The notes under the pieces: generated by a model
Databases searched by the model: none
Told to the model about the DNA's origin: nothing
The model's input: the letters and a program-made list of their open reading frames with translations, nothing else
Assembly: GCA_012837935.1 (NCBI GenBank)
Contig: DUQG01000008.1
Location: 1-64,000 of the forward strand
DNA length: 64,000 nt
Source: Bacteroidales bacterium
GTDB taxonomy: Bacteria > Bacteroidota > Bacteroidia > Bacteroidales > Paludibacteraceae
Reading direction: 5' to 3'
In this document: in pieces, positions 24,539 to 32,280 of the stretch
Layout of the letters: every line of letters starts with the position of its first letter
Position numbering within the stretch: the first letter of the stretch is position 1
Program-made: the position numbers and the translations under genes

Positions 24539-24780
24539 CCGTCTCAACGGATATGCAGAACAACCAAGTAAAGTAGTTGCGTTGGTCGGCGGGTTCCGAT
24601 AATTATCGTGGATGCAATCCCGCCTTGTGTACTATAAGAATCCGTCAGAAGACGGACAAGTTTCAGATTAAAAATCCCTGTCTGCGACAGGCAGGCTTAT
24701 AATACAAGAGTTGGGATTGCCGCTCGATACCTCGCTTGGCTTGCCAAGAAATCCCGGCAGCGTAAGCGGTGTAAAAAAAC
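24539..24780. repeat. Palindromic repeat block B with extra hairpin inserts
   Basis: A sister of block A, but longer. Relative to A, it has a CCGATAATTATCG-containing insert in the loop of the GGCGGG hairpin, a TCCGTC-AGAA-GACGGA hairpin after TATAAGAA, and a CCGCTCGA-type insert (24720-24749) in the loop of the GGGATT hairpin. The REP core CCTGTCTG-CGA-CAGGCAGG lies at 24677-24695. The rest of the gap 24441-24839 holds no gene. Confidence 0.75.
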
Positions 24781-24784
24781 AAAA

Positions 24785-24817
24785 AACGCATTACTCTACC
24801 TGATAGAATAATGCGTT
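24785..24817 (-). terminator. Intrinsic terminator of nadC
   Basis: AACGCATTA pairs with TAATGCGTT, and an A run on the plus strand gives the T run on the minus strand. It lies 22 bases past the nadC stop; the plus-strand side also ends in a short T run. Confidence 0.82.
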
Positions 24818-24839
24818 TTTAATTATCAATTATCAAATT

Positions 24840-25682
24840 TTACTCAACTGCTTTAAAACTCATATCCAAGCTTTTTACAGAGTGAGTCAGTGCACCGACA
24901 GATATATAATCTACGCCACATTCGGCATAATCTCTAAGTGTTTTTAGTGTAATGCCGCCGGAAGATTCCGTTTCATAACGACCGCCGATAATTTCTACGG
25001 CTTTGCGAGTGTCTTCTACGCTGAAATTATCCAGCATAATTCTATCTACACCGCCACAGCCCAGCACTTCTTGAAGTTCGTCAAAATTACGCACTTCAAT
25101 CTCAATTTTCAAGTCTTTTCCTTTTTCTTTCAGGTAGTTTTTTGCACCGTTGATGGCTTGTGTAATTCCGCCTGCAAAGTCCACGTGATTGTCTTTAAGC
25201 AGTATCATATCAAAAAGCCCGATACGGTGGTTTTTTCCGCCACCCATTGCTACGGCGTATTTTTCAAGCATACGAAGTCCGGGTGTGGTTTTGCGTGTAT
25301 CAAGCACTTTTGTTTTGGTGCCTTCCAATTCCCGTTGGTATTCGTGAGTGCGAGTAGCTACGCCACTCAGACGCTGCATGATATTGAGCATCAGGCGCTC
25401 GGTTTGCAGTAGCGATTGGATTTTTCCTTCTACCACAAATGCAATATCGCCATACTTAACAGGCGTTCCATCTTCAATAAATACGGTCATTTTAAGTTCC
25501 GGATCGAAGGCTTTGAAAATTTCACGGGCTACTTCTACACCGCATAAAATACCGTCTTCTTTGATTATAAGTTGTGATTTCCCGATAGCATTTGCCGGGA
25601 TACTGGATAGCGTGGTATGGTCGCCATCGCCAATGTCTTCGGCAAACCACGCAGGAATCATTTTGATAAAGTCTTTGTTCAT
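24840..25682 (-). CDS. nadC: Nicotinate-nucleotide pyrophosphorylase (carboxylating)
   Basis: 280 residues, the usual size. It makes nicotinate mononucleotide from quinolinate and PRPP in de novo NAD synthesis. Family hallmarks include EDIGDGDHTT near residue 15, LQTERLMLNIMQRLSGVAT (about 92-110), the TRKTTPGLR motif with its PRPP/quinolinate-binding Arg/Lys, and GGGKNHRIGLFDMILLKDNH. The start overlaps the stop of the DUF4783 gene by four bases (ATGA on the minus strand), so translation of the two is coupled. nadA and nadB are not in the window. Confidence 0.96.
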   Translation of the reverse strand: MNKDFIKMIPAWFAEDIGDGDHTTLSSIPANAIGKSQLIIKEDGILCGVEVAREIFKAFDPELKMTVFIEDGTPVKYGDIAFVVEGKIQSLLQTERLMLNIMQRLSGVATRTHEYQRELEGTKTKVLDTRKTTPGLRMLEKYAVAMGGGKNHRIGLFDMILLKDNHVDFAGGITQAINGAKNYLKEKGKDLKIEIEVRNFDELQEVLGCGGVDRIMLDNFSVEDTRKAVEIIGGRYETESSGGITLKTLRDYAECGVDYISVGALTHSVKSLDMSFKAVE

Positions 25683-26074
25683 TCCGTTTCTATTCGTAAT
25701 TGCTGTATTAGTGATTTGTTGTCTGTTTTTCGCGTGAGTACATATACACGGTAGTTGCCTGTGTTCGTTTTTAGCGTTCCGATAATAAAACTGGCAGCAC
25801 CTTTATTTCCGTTATGTAATACATTAAAACTACTCACTGTGTTTTTTCTGAAGAAATCTGCAATAATACCCACGGCTTGTTGCTTGCTGTACACATCGTT
25901 GGTTTTGCCGATAACAAGCTCTACGGTTGTGTTCAGATAGCCGGAAAGTTTGTTGCTGTCGCCGGCTTTCAAAGCTTCTACAACTTCTTTGGGTACGCCG
26001 TCGGTTTGCGCTTGCGAAGTCTGCCCAAAGGTTACGAATAGAGCAAGAAGGGTTAAAATTCTAATTGTTTTCAT
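25679..26074 (-). CDS. DUF4783 family secreted protein
   Basis: 131 residues from the ATG at 26074, chosen because it begins a clean signal peptide (MKTIRILTLLALFVTFGQ, cut near SQAQ). A start 63 bases earlier would bury the signal peptide. The mature part (PKEVVEALKAGDSNKLSGYL ... GASFIIGTLKTNTGNYRVYV) has the NTF2-like fold pattern of DUF4783, a family found next to nadC in many Bacteroidota; the role is unknown. It overlaps nadC by four bases. A TAACTTTG -7 box lies about 305 bases upstream, with a repeat in between, so the transcript may carry a long repeat-derived leader. Confidence 0.82.
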   Translation of the reverse strand: MKTIRILTLLALFVTFGQTSQAQTDGVPKEVVEALKAGDSNKLSGYLNTTVELVIGKTNDVYSKQQAVGIIADFFRKNTVSSFNVLHNGNKGAASFIIGTLKTNTGNYRVYVLTRKTDNKSLIQQLRIETE

Positions 26075-26119
26075 TATAAAGTTTTGTTTTTTAGAATTAA
26101 TAGCTGAGTTCGTTTCAAT

Positions 26120-26326
26120 TTTTAAAACATCCGCCAAAGTCGGACGTAGTGCCGAACAATAGTTAAATATATGAGCATTTTTTATTGTTTTTCGAGAACA
26201 ACTTGTCCGACTTTTGGCGGATAGTAAAAAAATCTTCGATTTTTCGCTATTGTTTCCGAAACTACGAGAATATGCACGTTTTTTTTCTATGTTTGCTACT
26301 GTTTTGAAAAAGTCAAGATGACTTTG
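26120..26326. repeat. Long dispersed repeat (ATATGAGCATTTTTT family), copy 1
   Basis: It shares about 160 bases with 63483-63649, including AATAGTTAAATATATGAGC, ATCTTCGATTTTT and AAGTCAAGATGACTTTG. Copy 1 has about 21 additional bases (ACTTGTCCGACTTTTGGCGGA) and a complementary TCCGCCAAAGTCGGA segment. An inverted, degenerate third copy is at 53894-54053. Confidence 0.75.
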
Positions 26327-26378
26327 CTGTTTTTAGCTAAAAAAATGCAATATTTGCATTAAAATAAAAAACATAGTG

Positions 26379-26386
26379 CAAAGTTA
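26379..26386 (-). promoter_or_regulatory. Bacteroidota -7 box, probable promoter of DUF4783-nadC
   Basis: TAACTTTG on the minus strand. The repeat at 26120-26326 lies between this box and the first gene. The same box occurs at 54068 in front of another copy of that repeat. Confidence 0.4.
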
Positions 26387-26468
26387 TCTAAATTTTTAGG
26401 TAAAACTGAACTTGATTTTAATATTTACACTCTATTTACAGCAAAAAACAGACCAAAATAGATTTAGG

Positions 26469-26542
26469 TATGAAACCGACATGATTAAAATAATCATTAA
26501 ACACCCTTGGGAATGATTATTTTAATCATCAAAGGTTCCATA
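26469..26542. repeat. Double-dyad palindrome upstream of rlmH
   Basis: The perfect 18-base arms ATGATTAAAATAATCATT (26481-26498) and its inverse (26512-26529) flank a 13-base loop. Each arm contains its own dyad (ATGATTA-AAA-TAATCAT). Outer arms TATGAAACC and GGTTCCATA extend the symmetry with one mismatch. It ends 29 bases before the rlmH start, with no T run, so it is more like an operator or mobile palindrome than a terminator. Confidence 0.7.
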
Positions 26543-26571
26543 CACCGAAATTAAAAAATCAAAATAATTGT

Positions 26572-27045
26572 ATGAAAATAAAATTGTTAATGATAGGCAA
26601 AACAACCGATGCAAAGCTGGCTGCACTGATTGATGAATATGCGGGACGTTTGAAATATTATATTAACTTTGAGCAAACTGTCATTCCTGAGCTGAAAAAT
26701 GCTAAAAATTTGACTTTTGAACAGCAGAAAGAGCGAGAAGGTGAACTGCTTTTGGCAAAACTGGAAAAGTCTGACGAAGTTATTTTGCTGGATGAGCGGG
26801 GAAAACACTATACTTCCATTGAATTTTCCGATTTTATTTCAAAAAAAATGATTTTTTCAAATAAGAGTATGGTTTTTGTTGTTGGTGGACCGTATGGCTT
26901 CTCTGAAAAAGTATATCAGCGAGCCGATTCGCAAATTTCATTATCAAAAATGACCTTTTCGCACCAAATGATTCGACTCTTTTTTACCGAGCAGCTTTAT
27001 CGTGCAATGACTATTATTAAAGGTGAACCTTATCATCATGAGTAA
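26572..27045 (+). CDS. rlmH: 23S rRNA (pseudouridine-1915-N3)-methyltransferase
   Basis: 157 residues, the normal length for RlmH (SPOUT class). It methylates N3 of pseudouridine 1915 in helix 69 of 23S rRNA in assembled ribosomes. Conserved elements: the MKIKLLMIGKT start, LLDERGKHYTSIEFSDF (about 74-90), the knotted SAM-binding VVGGPYGF (101-108) and the C-terminal LSKMTFSHQMIRLFFTEQLYRA with YHHE at the end. It stands alone between a double palindrome and a possible MITE remnant; an adenine-rich stretch precedes the ATG. Confidence 0.96.
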   Translation: MKIKLLMIGKTTDAKLAALIDEYAGRLKYYINFEQTVIPELKNAKNLTFEQQKEREGELLLAKLEKSDEVILLDERGKHYTSIEFSDFISKKMIFSNKSMVFVVGGPYGFSEKVYQRADSQISLSKMTFSHQMIRLFFTEQLYRAMTIIKGEPYHHE

Positions 27046-27076
27046 ATTAACGCAACTACTTAGGGTTTGCTGAAAA

Positions 27077-27169
27077 AGTTTTAGGCACGTCAGATACAAG
27101 CCGCCAAAGCGTAGATGTATAAACATACTTCAAGCTGAAGGCGGCGAAGTAGATGGCGTGTATAAAACT
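27077..27169. repeat. Imperfect inverted repeat, possible small MITE
   Basis: AGTTTTAGGCACGTCAGA...AGCCGCC (left) pairs with the reverse complement of GGCGGCGAAGTAGATGGCG...TAAAACT (right). The ends AGTTTTA and TAAAACT are exact. No gene lies within. I see no clear direct repeats at its flanks. Confidence 0.4.
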
Positions 27170-27227
27170 AACGAAATTTAGATTTTATTTTTCATTTTGA
27201 TTATTATAAAATTGCAAGGCTTTTTAG

Positions 27228-27235
27228 TACTTTTG
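27228..27235 (+). promoter_or_regulatory. Bacteroidota -7 box for the NtrY-like kinase
   Basis: TACTTTTG, 60 bases before the start; no upstream TTTG at the expected spacing. Confidence 0.45.
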
Positions 27236-27295
27236 CATAAAACCCTTGCACTTATCTACTTGTAAGCAACAGCTAACTTTGTTATTATCAATAAA

Positions 27296-30200
27296 ATGAG
27301 AGTTTTTCAGCAGACCCTACTTAAAAGAATAGAACCTATTTACAGACTGCTAATCGTATTGATGGTGGTTCTCGCTGTATTGGGATTTGTTTTTCAGGGA
27401 GTTTATTTGAAGTCGCCTGAGAAAGCTATCAATATGGATGAAGTAGTTACAAAACTCAATCAGCGGGAATTGGCTGCTGATGGAAAACTGAATGAAATTG
27501 TGCTTTGGCTCGAACGAAACCAGATAGATTCGCTAAAACATCTCTCTTTTGAAAAGTTGCCGTCAACTTATTTGGTCTATTTGGGAAACGACCTTATTTT
27601 CTGGTCGGATAATCAGATTGAACCACAAAACTTAAAAAATAAAAACTGGCAGTTTCGTCAGCTTTCCAATGTCTATGCATTAACCAAATCGGTTCGTCAA
27701 GGAGGTTATAATGTAGTGGCTTACTTGCCCATAAAGTACAACTATCCTTACGAAAACGAGGAGTTGCAAAATGAGTTCTATGAAGGTTTAGAACTGCACA
27801 AAGATATTGGTTTTTCTACCAACGACCCAACTGATGAATTTGCTGTTTTTAGCAATAACGGCAACTATCTTTTTACTTTTGAGTTGCCTGTAAATCCTGT
27901 TTACAACGAGCATTGTGCACTTGCTGCCATGATTTTGTTTCTGCTCTCATTTTTAATTTTTTTCTACCTGATTTCTCACCTGCCACGCGTGTTTGGATAT
28001 GTTTATTTGTCCATGCGTCACTTTTTGATAGCAAGTGTTATTGTAACTGTTTTTGTGTTTGCACTTTTGATATTTAATATTCCGAGTGCATTTTTCCAAA
28101 GCAAAGTTTTTACGCCGTTTCATTACGCATCCAATACGTTTTTGCGAACGCTGACACACCTTAGCTTTTTGTCGCTTTATCTCTATTCGCTGATTTATCT
28201 GTTTAGTTATTTTGTAAAAAGAGGTTTGAAGCATGATAAGTTTTTGAATGTAAAACTTGTTGTGTTACACTTGGTGCCTGCGTTCTATTTCTTTCTGATT
28301 TTCAATTTTTTAATTGGAGTTGTTTTCAACTCATCTACCGAAATAAACGTACAGCGAATAGAAGATTTCTCTTTGGCGGCTATTTGGAATCATTTGTTGT
28401 TTCTGCTTTGGGGAATAGGATTTATGCTGTTGCATTTTTCCACGCATCGCATACTTTTACGTAAAAATAGTCTTTTGACTGTGGTAAAATACGAAGTTGT
28501 GATTGCTGTGATAGCGAGTGTTTTCGGATTTCTTTATTTCAAAGAGTACGGAGTGCTTTTTGTAGTTTCTTATCTGCTCTTATCGGCTGTTTTATATCTT
28601 CCATACGTTATTCCGGTTTTAAGACGAACAAGAACTTTTCTTGTTATTTGGTTGCTGTTTTTCACGTTCTTTATCATTTGGACTACACATAGCCTTAATG
28701 AAGATAAAAAGTTTCAAAAATACCGCACACTTGCCGAAAATCATTACCTGAATGACGAAACGGACGAAGACCGACTGGCTGTTGTGCTGTTGGATGATTT
28801 GGATAAAAGTTTGTTGTCTGACACTCGGTTAAGGCGAATGTTGCAAAATCCTGATTCCATTCTTAAAGCAAATGATTACATAAATAATACTTACTTAAGA
28901 GGTTTCTGGAATAAGTATGAAATGCGACTTTTTGCGGCGGTGGATAACTCTGATTTAGATAATGAATTTAAAGAAATCATTGACAACTGGGGACGACAAG
29001 TGAAAAATTCGCACTTTTATGTCATGGCGGATTCTGTATCGGATATGTCCTTTATGGCGTCTTATACCGACAGCCGACTGACAAATTCGCATACAAACTT
29101 TTATATGGAATTTTATCCTAAAAAGTATTATAAAAGTTACAGTTTCCCTAACTTGCTACTTGAAAATAAATCGGGACTTTATTCTCAGTTTGGTATTTCA
29201 AACGCTCGTTATGCTTTTCAAGATTTGACAAGTTCTTCGGGCTCATTCAAATATCCGAACGATGCCGGATGGGTAGAGAAGAGTGAGAAAGATTTTTTTG
29301 TGCAAAACTACCGCTTATATACGCACTATATTTATGCACCGAACGTCTATAATTACTTTATTCTTTCTGAAAAAGATGTAGAAAGTCCGTTGATGAGCTT
29401 GCTTTACTATGTTTATGTGTTCCTGTTTTTTATTGGGGTTAGCCTTTTTATAATTTGGGTTTACAGGCTGATGCATAGAGAGATAAAGGTGAGATATACT
29501 TTTGCATCCAAATTTATGTATTCGTTTACATTGCTTTTGGTGGTAAGTTTTGTAGCTATTTTTTATGTCTCGTTTAATTATATGCAGCAAAAATATATTG
29601 AAGAACACAAACAAAAACTGGAAGAAACCAAAACCTACATTCAGAATGCGCTTCAAGAGAAGTATGCTTGGCGTGAGATGTTGGATTCGACCATGACCAA
29701 TAACTTGAATTTCGATTTGCAAGACCTTTCTTATACTTACCAGACGGATATTCATGTGTACGATAATAGCGGAAGGCTGATAGCAAGCTCGCAAATGCCA
29801 CTTTTCACTCGAGAATTAATCAGTAGGCAGATTTCGCCTATTCCCTATTTTTCCAATTTGGAAGACTTGAATCAGTTTGAACGGATTGGTAAGTTGGAAT
29901 ATATGACAGCCTACACCAATTTTTACAACATGGATTACCTGCCAATCGGGTTTATTGCTGTGCCGCAGTTTTTTAGTAACGACCAAATACAGGCGGAGCT
30001 GGAAAATCTATTGGCAACAATTGTGCATATCTATATGGTTATCATTGTGCTGTTTGTGATTTTGAGTGTGTTTATAGGAAGGCAGTTGTCGGCACCTCTG
30101 TTTATGTTGGAAGATAGTTTGAAAAAAATTAACATCGGACAGCAGATAAAGAAAATTGAGTATAAACCCGAAGATGAAATTCGTAAGCTTGTTGACCAGT

Positions 30201-30931
30201 ATAACCGAACGGTGGAAGAGTTGGAAAAAAGTGCCAAACTGCTTGCAAAATCCGAACGTGAAGCTGCTTGGAAAACGATGGCAAGACAGGTGGCGCACGA
30301 GATTAATAATTCGCTTACACCTATGAAATTGACCATTCAACAACTTCAGCGTTGCAAAGCGATGGGGGATGAACGGTTTGACGATTATTTTGAAAAATCA
30401 TCGAATATGCTGATTGAGCAGATTGAAAATCTGTCGCGTATTGCAGGCTCATTTTCTAGTTTTGCCAAACTGCCGGAAGCAAACTTTGCCAAAGTAGATT
30501 TAGCCAAAAAACTGTCGTCGGTGGTTACATTATTCGCTAGTTCCAATGAAAATGTAGAACTGCACTACAACGGTCCAAGCGAAGGCGAATATGTTCTGGC
30601 TGACCGTGAGCAACTGATACAGGTTTTCAATAATTTGCTGAAAAATGCCGTGCAGGCAATTCCGTCCGACCGTCAAGGGTATATTGAAATTTCGCTTACA
30701 GCCGAAGACGAGCAGATTGTTGTGGCGATAAAAGACAATGGAAAAGGAATACCCGAAGAAGTGCAAAAACATCTGTTTACACCGAACTTTACTACTAAAT
30801 CTACCGGAATGGGATTAGGGTTGGCTATCAGTCTGAATATAGTACAATTAATTGGCGGTAATATAAATTTTGAAACGGAATTAAATGTAGGAACAATATT
30901 TAAAGTTACAGTTCCGAGGCTTGTAGAATAG
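27296..30931 (+). CDS. NtrY-like sensor histidine kinase with large membrane domain
   Basis: 1211 residues. An N-terminal helix (about 17-38) and an extracytoplasmic region precede a cluster of helices between about 205 and 470. A second extracytoplasmic region (about 490-695), a helix near 705, a further sensing domain (about 770-900), a helix near 905-925 and a HAMP-like linker follow. The HisKA domain has His1001 in RQVAHEINNSLTPMK. The HATPase part shows NNLLKNAVQAIP, DNGKGIPEEV and TGMGLGLA. NtrY-type kinases normally signal to an NtrX-type, sigma-54-linked regulator; none is adjacent. The size and number of membrane helices are typical of the Bacteroidales version. Signal unknown. Confidence 0.9.
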   Translation: MRVFQQTLLKRIEPIYRLLIVLMVVLAVLGFVFQGVYLKSPEKAINMDEVVTKLNQRELAADGKLNEIVLWLERNQIDSLKHLSFEKLPSTYLVYLGNDLIFWSDNQIEPQNLKNKNWQFRQLSNVYALTKSVRQGGYNVVAYLPIKYNYPYENEELQNEFYEGLELHKDIGFSTNDPTDEFAVFSNNGNYLFTFELPVNPVYNEHCALAAMILFLLSFLIFFYLISHLPRVFGYVYLSMRHFLIASVIVTVFVFALLIFNIPSAFFQSKVFTPFHYASNTFLRTLTHLSFLSLYLYSLIYLFSYFVKRGLKHDKFLNVKLVVLHLVPAFYFFLIFNFLIGVVFNSSTEINVQRIEDFSLAAIWNHLLFLLWGIGFMLLHFSTHRILLRKNSLLTVVKYEVVIAVIASVFGFLYFKEYGVLFVVSYLLLSAVLYLPYVIPVLRRTRTFLVIWLLFFTFFIIWTTHSLNEDKKFQKYRTLAENHYLNDETDEDRLAVVLLDDLDKSLLSDTRLRRMLQNPDSILKANDYINNTYLRGFWNKYEMRLFAAVDNSDLDNEFKEIIDNWGRQVKNSHFYVMADSVSDMSFMASYTDSRLTNSHTNFYMEFYPKKYYKSYSFPNLLLENKSGLYSQFGISNARYAFQDLTSSSGSFKYPNDAGWVEKSEKDFFVQNYRLYTHYIYAPNVYNYFILSEKDVESPLMSLLYYVYVFLFFIGVSLFIIWVYRLMHREIKVRYTFASKFMYSFTLLLVVSFVAIFYVSFNYMQQKYIEEHKQKLEETKTYIQNALQEKYAWREMLDSTMTNNLNFDLQDLSYTYQTDIHVYDNSGRLIASSQMPLFTRELISRQISPIPYFSNLEDLNQFERIGKLEYMTAYTNFYNMDYLPIGFIAVPQFFSNDQIQAELENLLATIVHIYMVIIVLFVILSVFIGRQLSAPLFMLEDSLKKINIGQQIKKIEYKPEDEIRKLVDQYNRTVEELEKSAKLLAKSEREAAWKTMARQVAHEINNSLTPMKLTIQQLQRCKAMGDERFDDYFEKSSNMLIEQIENLSRIAGSFSSFAKLPEANFAKVDLAKKLSSVVTLFASSNENVELHYNGPSEGEYVLADREQLIQVFNNLLKNAVQAIPSDRQGYIEISLTAEDEQIVVAIKDNGKGIPEEVQKHLFTPNFTTKSTGMGLGLAISLNIVQLIGGNINFETELNVGTIFKVTVPRLVE

Positions 30932-30970
30932 CGACTTCGGGTTTCATGTTTCTTGTTTCACGTTTCGTGT

Positions 30971-30998
30971 CACTTGGTCGCTGAGCCTAGTCGAAGTG
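30971..30998. repeat. Short dispersed-type palindrome in the gap before prmA
   Basis: CACTTGGTCG and TAGTCGAAGTG are near-complementary around CTGAGCC. Similar TCGACT/GCTCAG palindromes are common between genes in Bacteroidota (recalled, not searched). The rest of the 178-base gap is low-complexity with CATCC/AACAT words. Confidence 0.4.
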
Positions 30999-31109
30999 TC
31001 GATACATTGGTATTTCGCTACGCTCAATATTAATACTTAGTGACATAGTGTTGCTATGTTAAACATCCGAACATCCAAAGATCCAAACAAACATCCTACG
31101 GACTACATA

Positions 31110-31952
31110 CTACAAACTACGAACTAACTTCATTACCGTCCAATTATTTTTCTGTTTGAAGTAAAGCATTTTCATACCAAGCTCATTGGCTTTCTTTTCC
31201 AGAATAGGTACATCTTCCGTGTAAAATCCGCTCATAAATAGCAATCCCCCTTGGGAAAGGCAATTCACGTAGCTTGCCATGTCGTTTAGCAGTATGTTTC
31301 GGTTGATATTGGCAAGAATAATGTCAAATTTCATTCCACCTAAAAGCGATGCATCGCCAAGCTGTACATCTACGTTTTTGATATTGTTCAATGCCAAGTT
31401 TTCCAGTGAATTATCCACGCACCAATCGTCAATATCTATGGCTGTCAGTTCGCTTGCACCACGCATGGATGCTAAAATAGCTAAAACAGAGGTGCCGCAA
31501 CCCATATCCAGCACACGTTTCCCTTTCATCTCAGTTTCCAGAATTTCAGCGATAATAAGACTGGTTGTCTCGTGGTGTCCGGTGCCAAAAGCCATTTTAG
31601 GATTGATGATGATGTCGTAAGGAAGTTTGGGGATGTCTTTGTGAAAAGTGCTGTGTATTACGCATTTGTCGGAAATAATTATCGGTTCAAAAAAGTTTTT
31701 TTCCCATTCTTCGTTCCAGTTTTTATCTTCCAATTGCTCTTTTTCAAAAGTAATTTCCGCATCAAACGGAAAATCGCTAATCAATTGCGAAAGACTTGCT
31801 TCGTTAAATTCTTTTTCAAGAATATAGGCATCCAGTCCTTCGGTAGTTTTCACGAAACTATCAAAACCGATTTCACCTAATTGAGCAGCGAGAACATCGG
31901 CAACAAACTCTTCTGTGTTGTCAAACTTAAAATGTAAAACTAAATATTTCAT
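31110..31952 (-). CDS. prmA: Ribosomal protein L11 methyltransferase
   Basis: 280 residues. PrmA trimethylates the N-terminus and lysines of ribosomal protein L11 using S-adenosylmethionine. The N-terminal L11-binding domain (about 1-105) includes DKNWNEEWEKNFFEPI. The methyltransferase domain has NPKMAFGTGHHETT (116-129), the SAM-binding VLDMGCGTSVLAILA (144-158) and the catalytic-region motif LANINRNILL. It is transcribed convergently with the NtrY-like kinase and has no operon partner. Length and motifs match the family well. Confidence 0.95.
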   Translation of the reverse strand: MKYLVLHFKFDNTEEFVADVLAAQLGEIGFDSFVKTTEGLDAYILEKEFNEASLSQLISDFPFDAEITFEKEQLEDKNWNEEWEKNFFEPIIISDKCVIHSTFHKDIPKLPYDIIINPKMAFGTGHHETTSLIIAEILETEMKGKRVLDMGCGTSVLAILASMRGASELTAIDIDDWCVDNSLENLALNNIKNVDVQLGDASLLGGMKFDIILANINRNILLNDMASYVNCLSQGGLLFMSGFYTEDVPILEKKANELGMKMLYFKQKNNWTVMKLVRSL

Positions 31953-32280
31953 AGAAGTAGGAATTTTTATTTAATGGAAATCAATTAAACTATCTTGACT
32001 TATTGTTTTGTTACTCAAAAATTAACTTAACATATAAAAACTTGTTCTAAAAGTTCATTAAACTACGAATGAAATTCATAGTTAATTAAATTAAATAGCT
32101 TAATTTTTGCAAAAATAGGAATAAAAATCCAGTTAAAGACTTCGTTTTGATTAATTTTGACATTGAAATCCAGATAATGTTAAATCATTACGACCAGCCA
32201 ACTATGGCATAAATCTTGATGTAATATTGATATAAATAGGACAAAAATCAAAAAACAATCACTTATAAAACTAATACAAA
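31953..32280. other. AT-rich divergent intergenic region
   Basis: 328 bases between divergent genes. One small hairpin (32061-32083: AACTACGAAT with ATTCATAGTT, one mismatch) is visible. Two near-matches to the promoter box, with one base too many in the spacer, are too weak to call. No gene seen. Confidence 0.4.

Noticed and set aside
26075-26137. Longer N-terminus for the DUF4783 protein
   Set aside because: It would place 21 residues before a clear signal peptide and falls in the edge of a dispersed repeat.
29315-29794. Open frame opposite the NtrY-like kinase
   Set aside because: The kinase frame is continuous over 1211 codons with all catalytic boxes; the opposite frame is a shadow.
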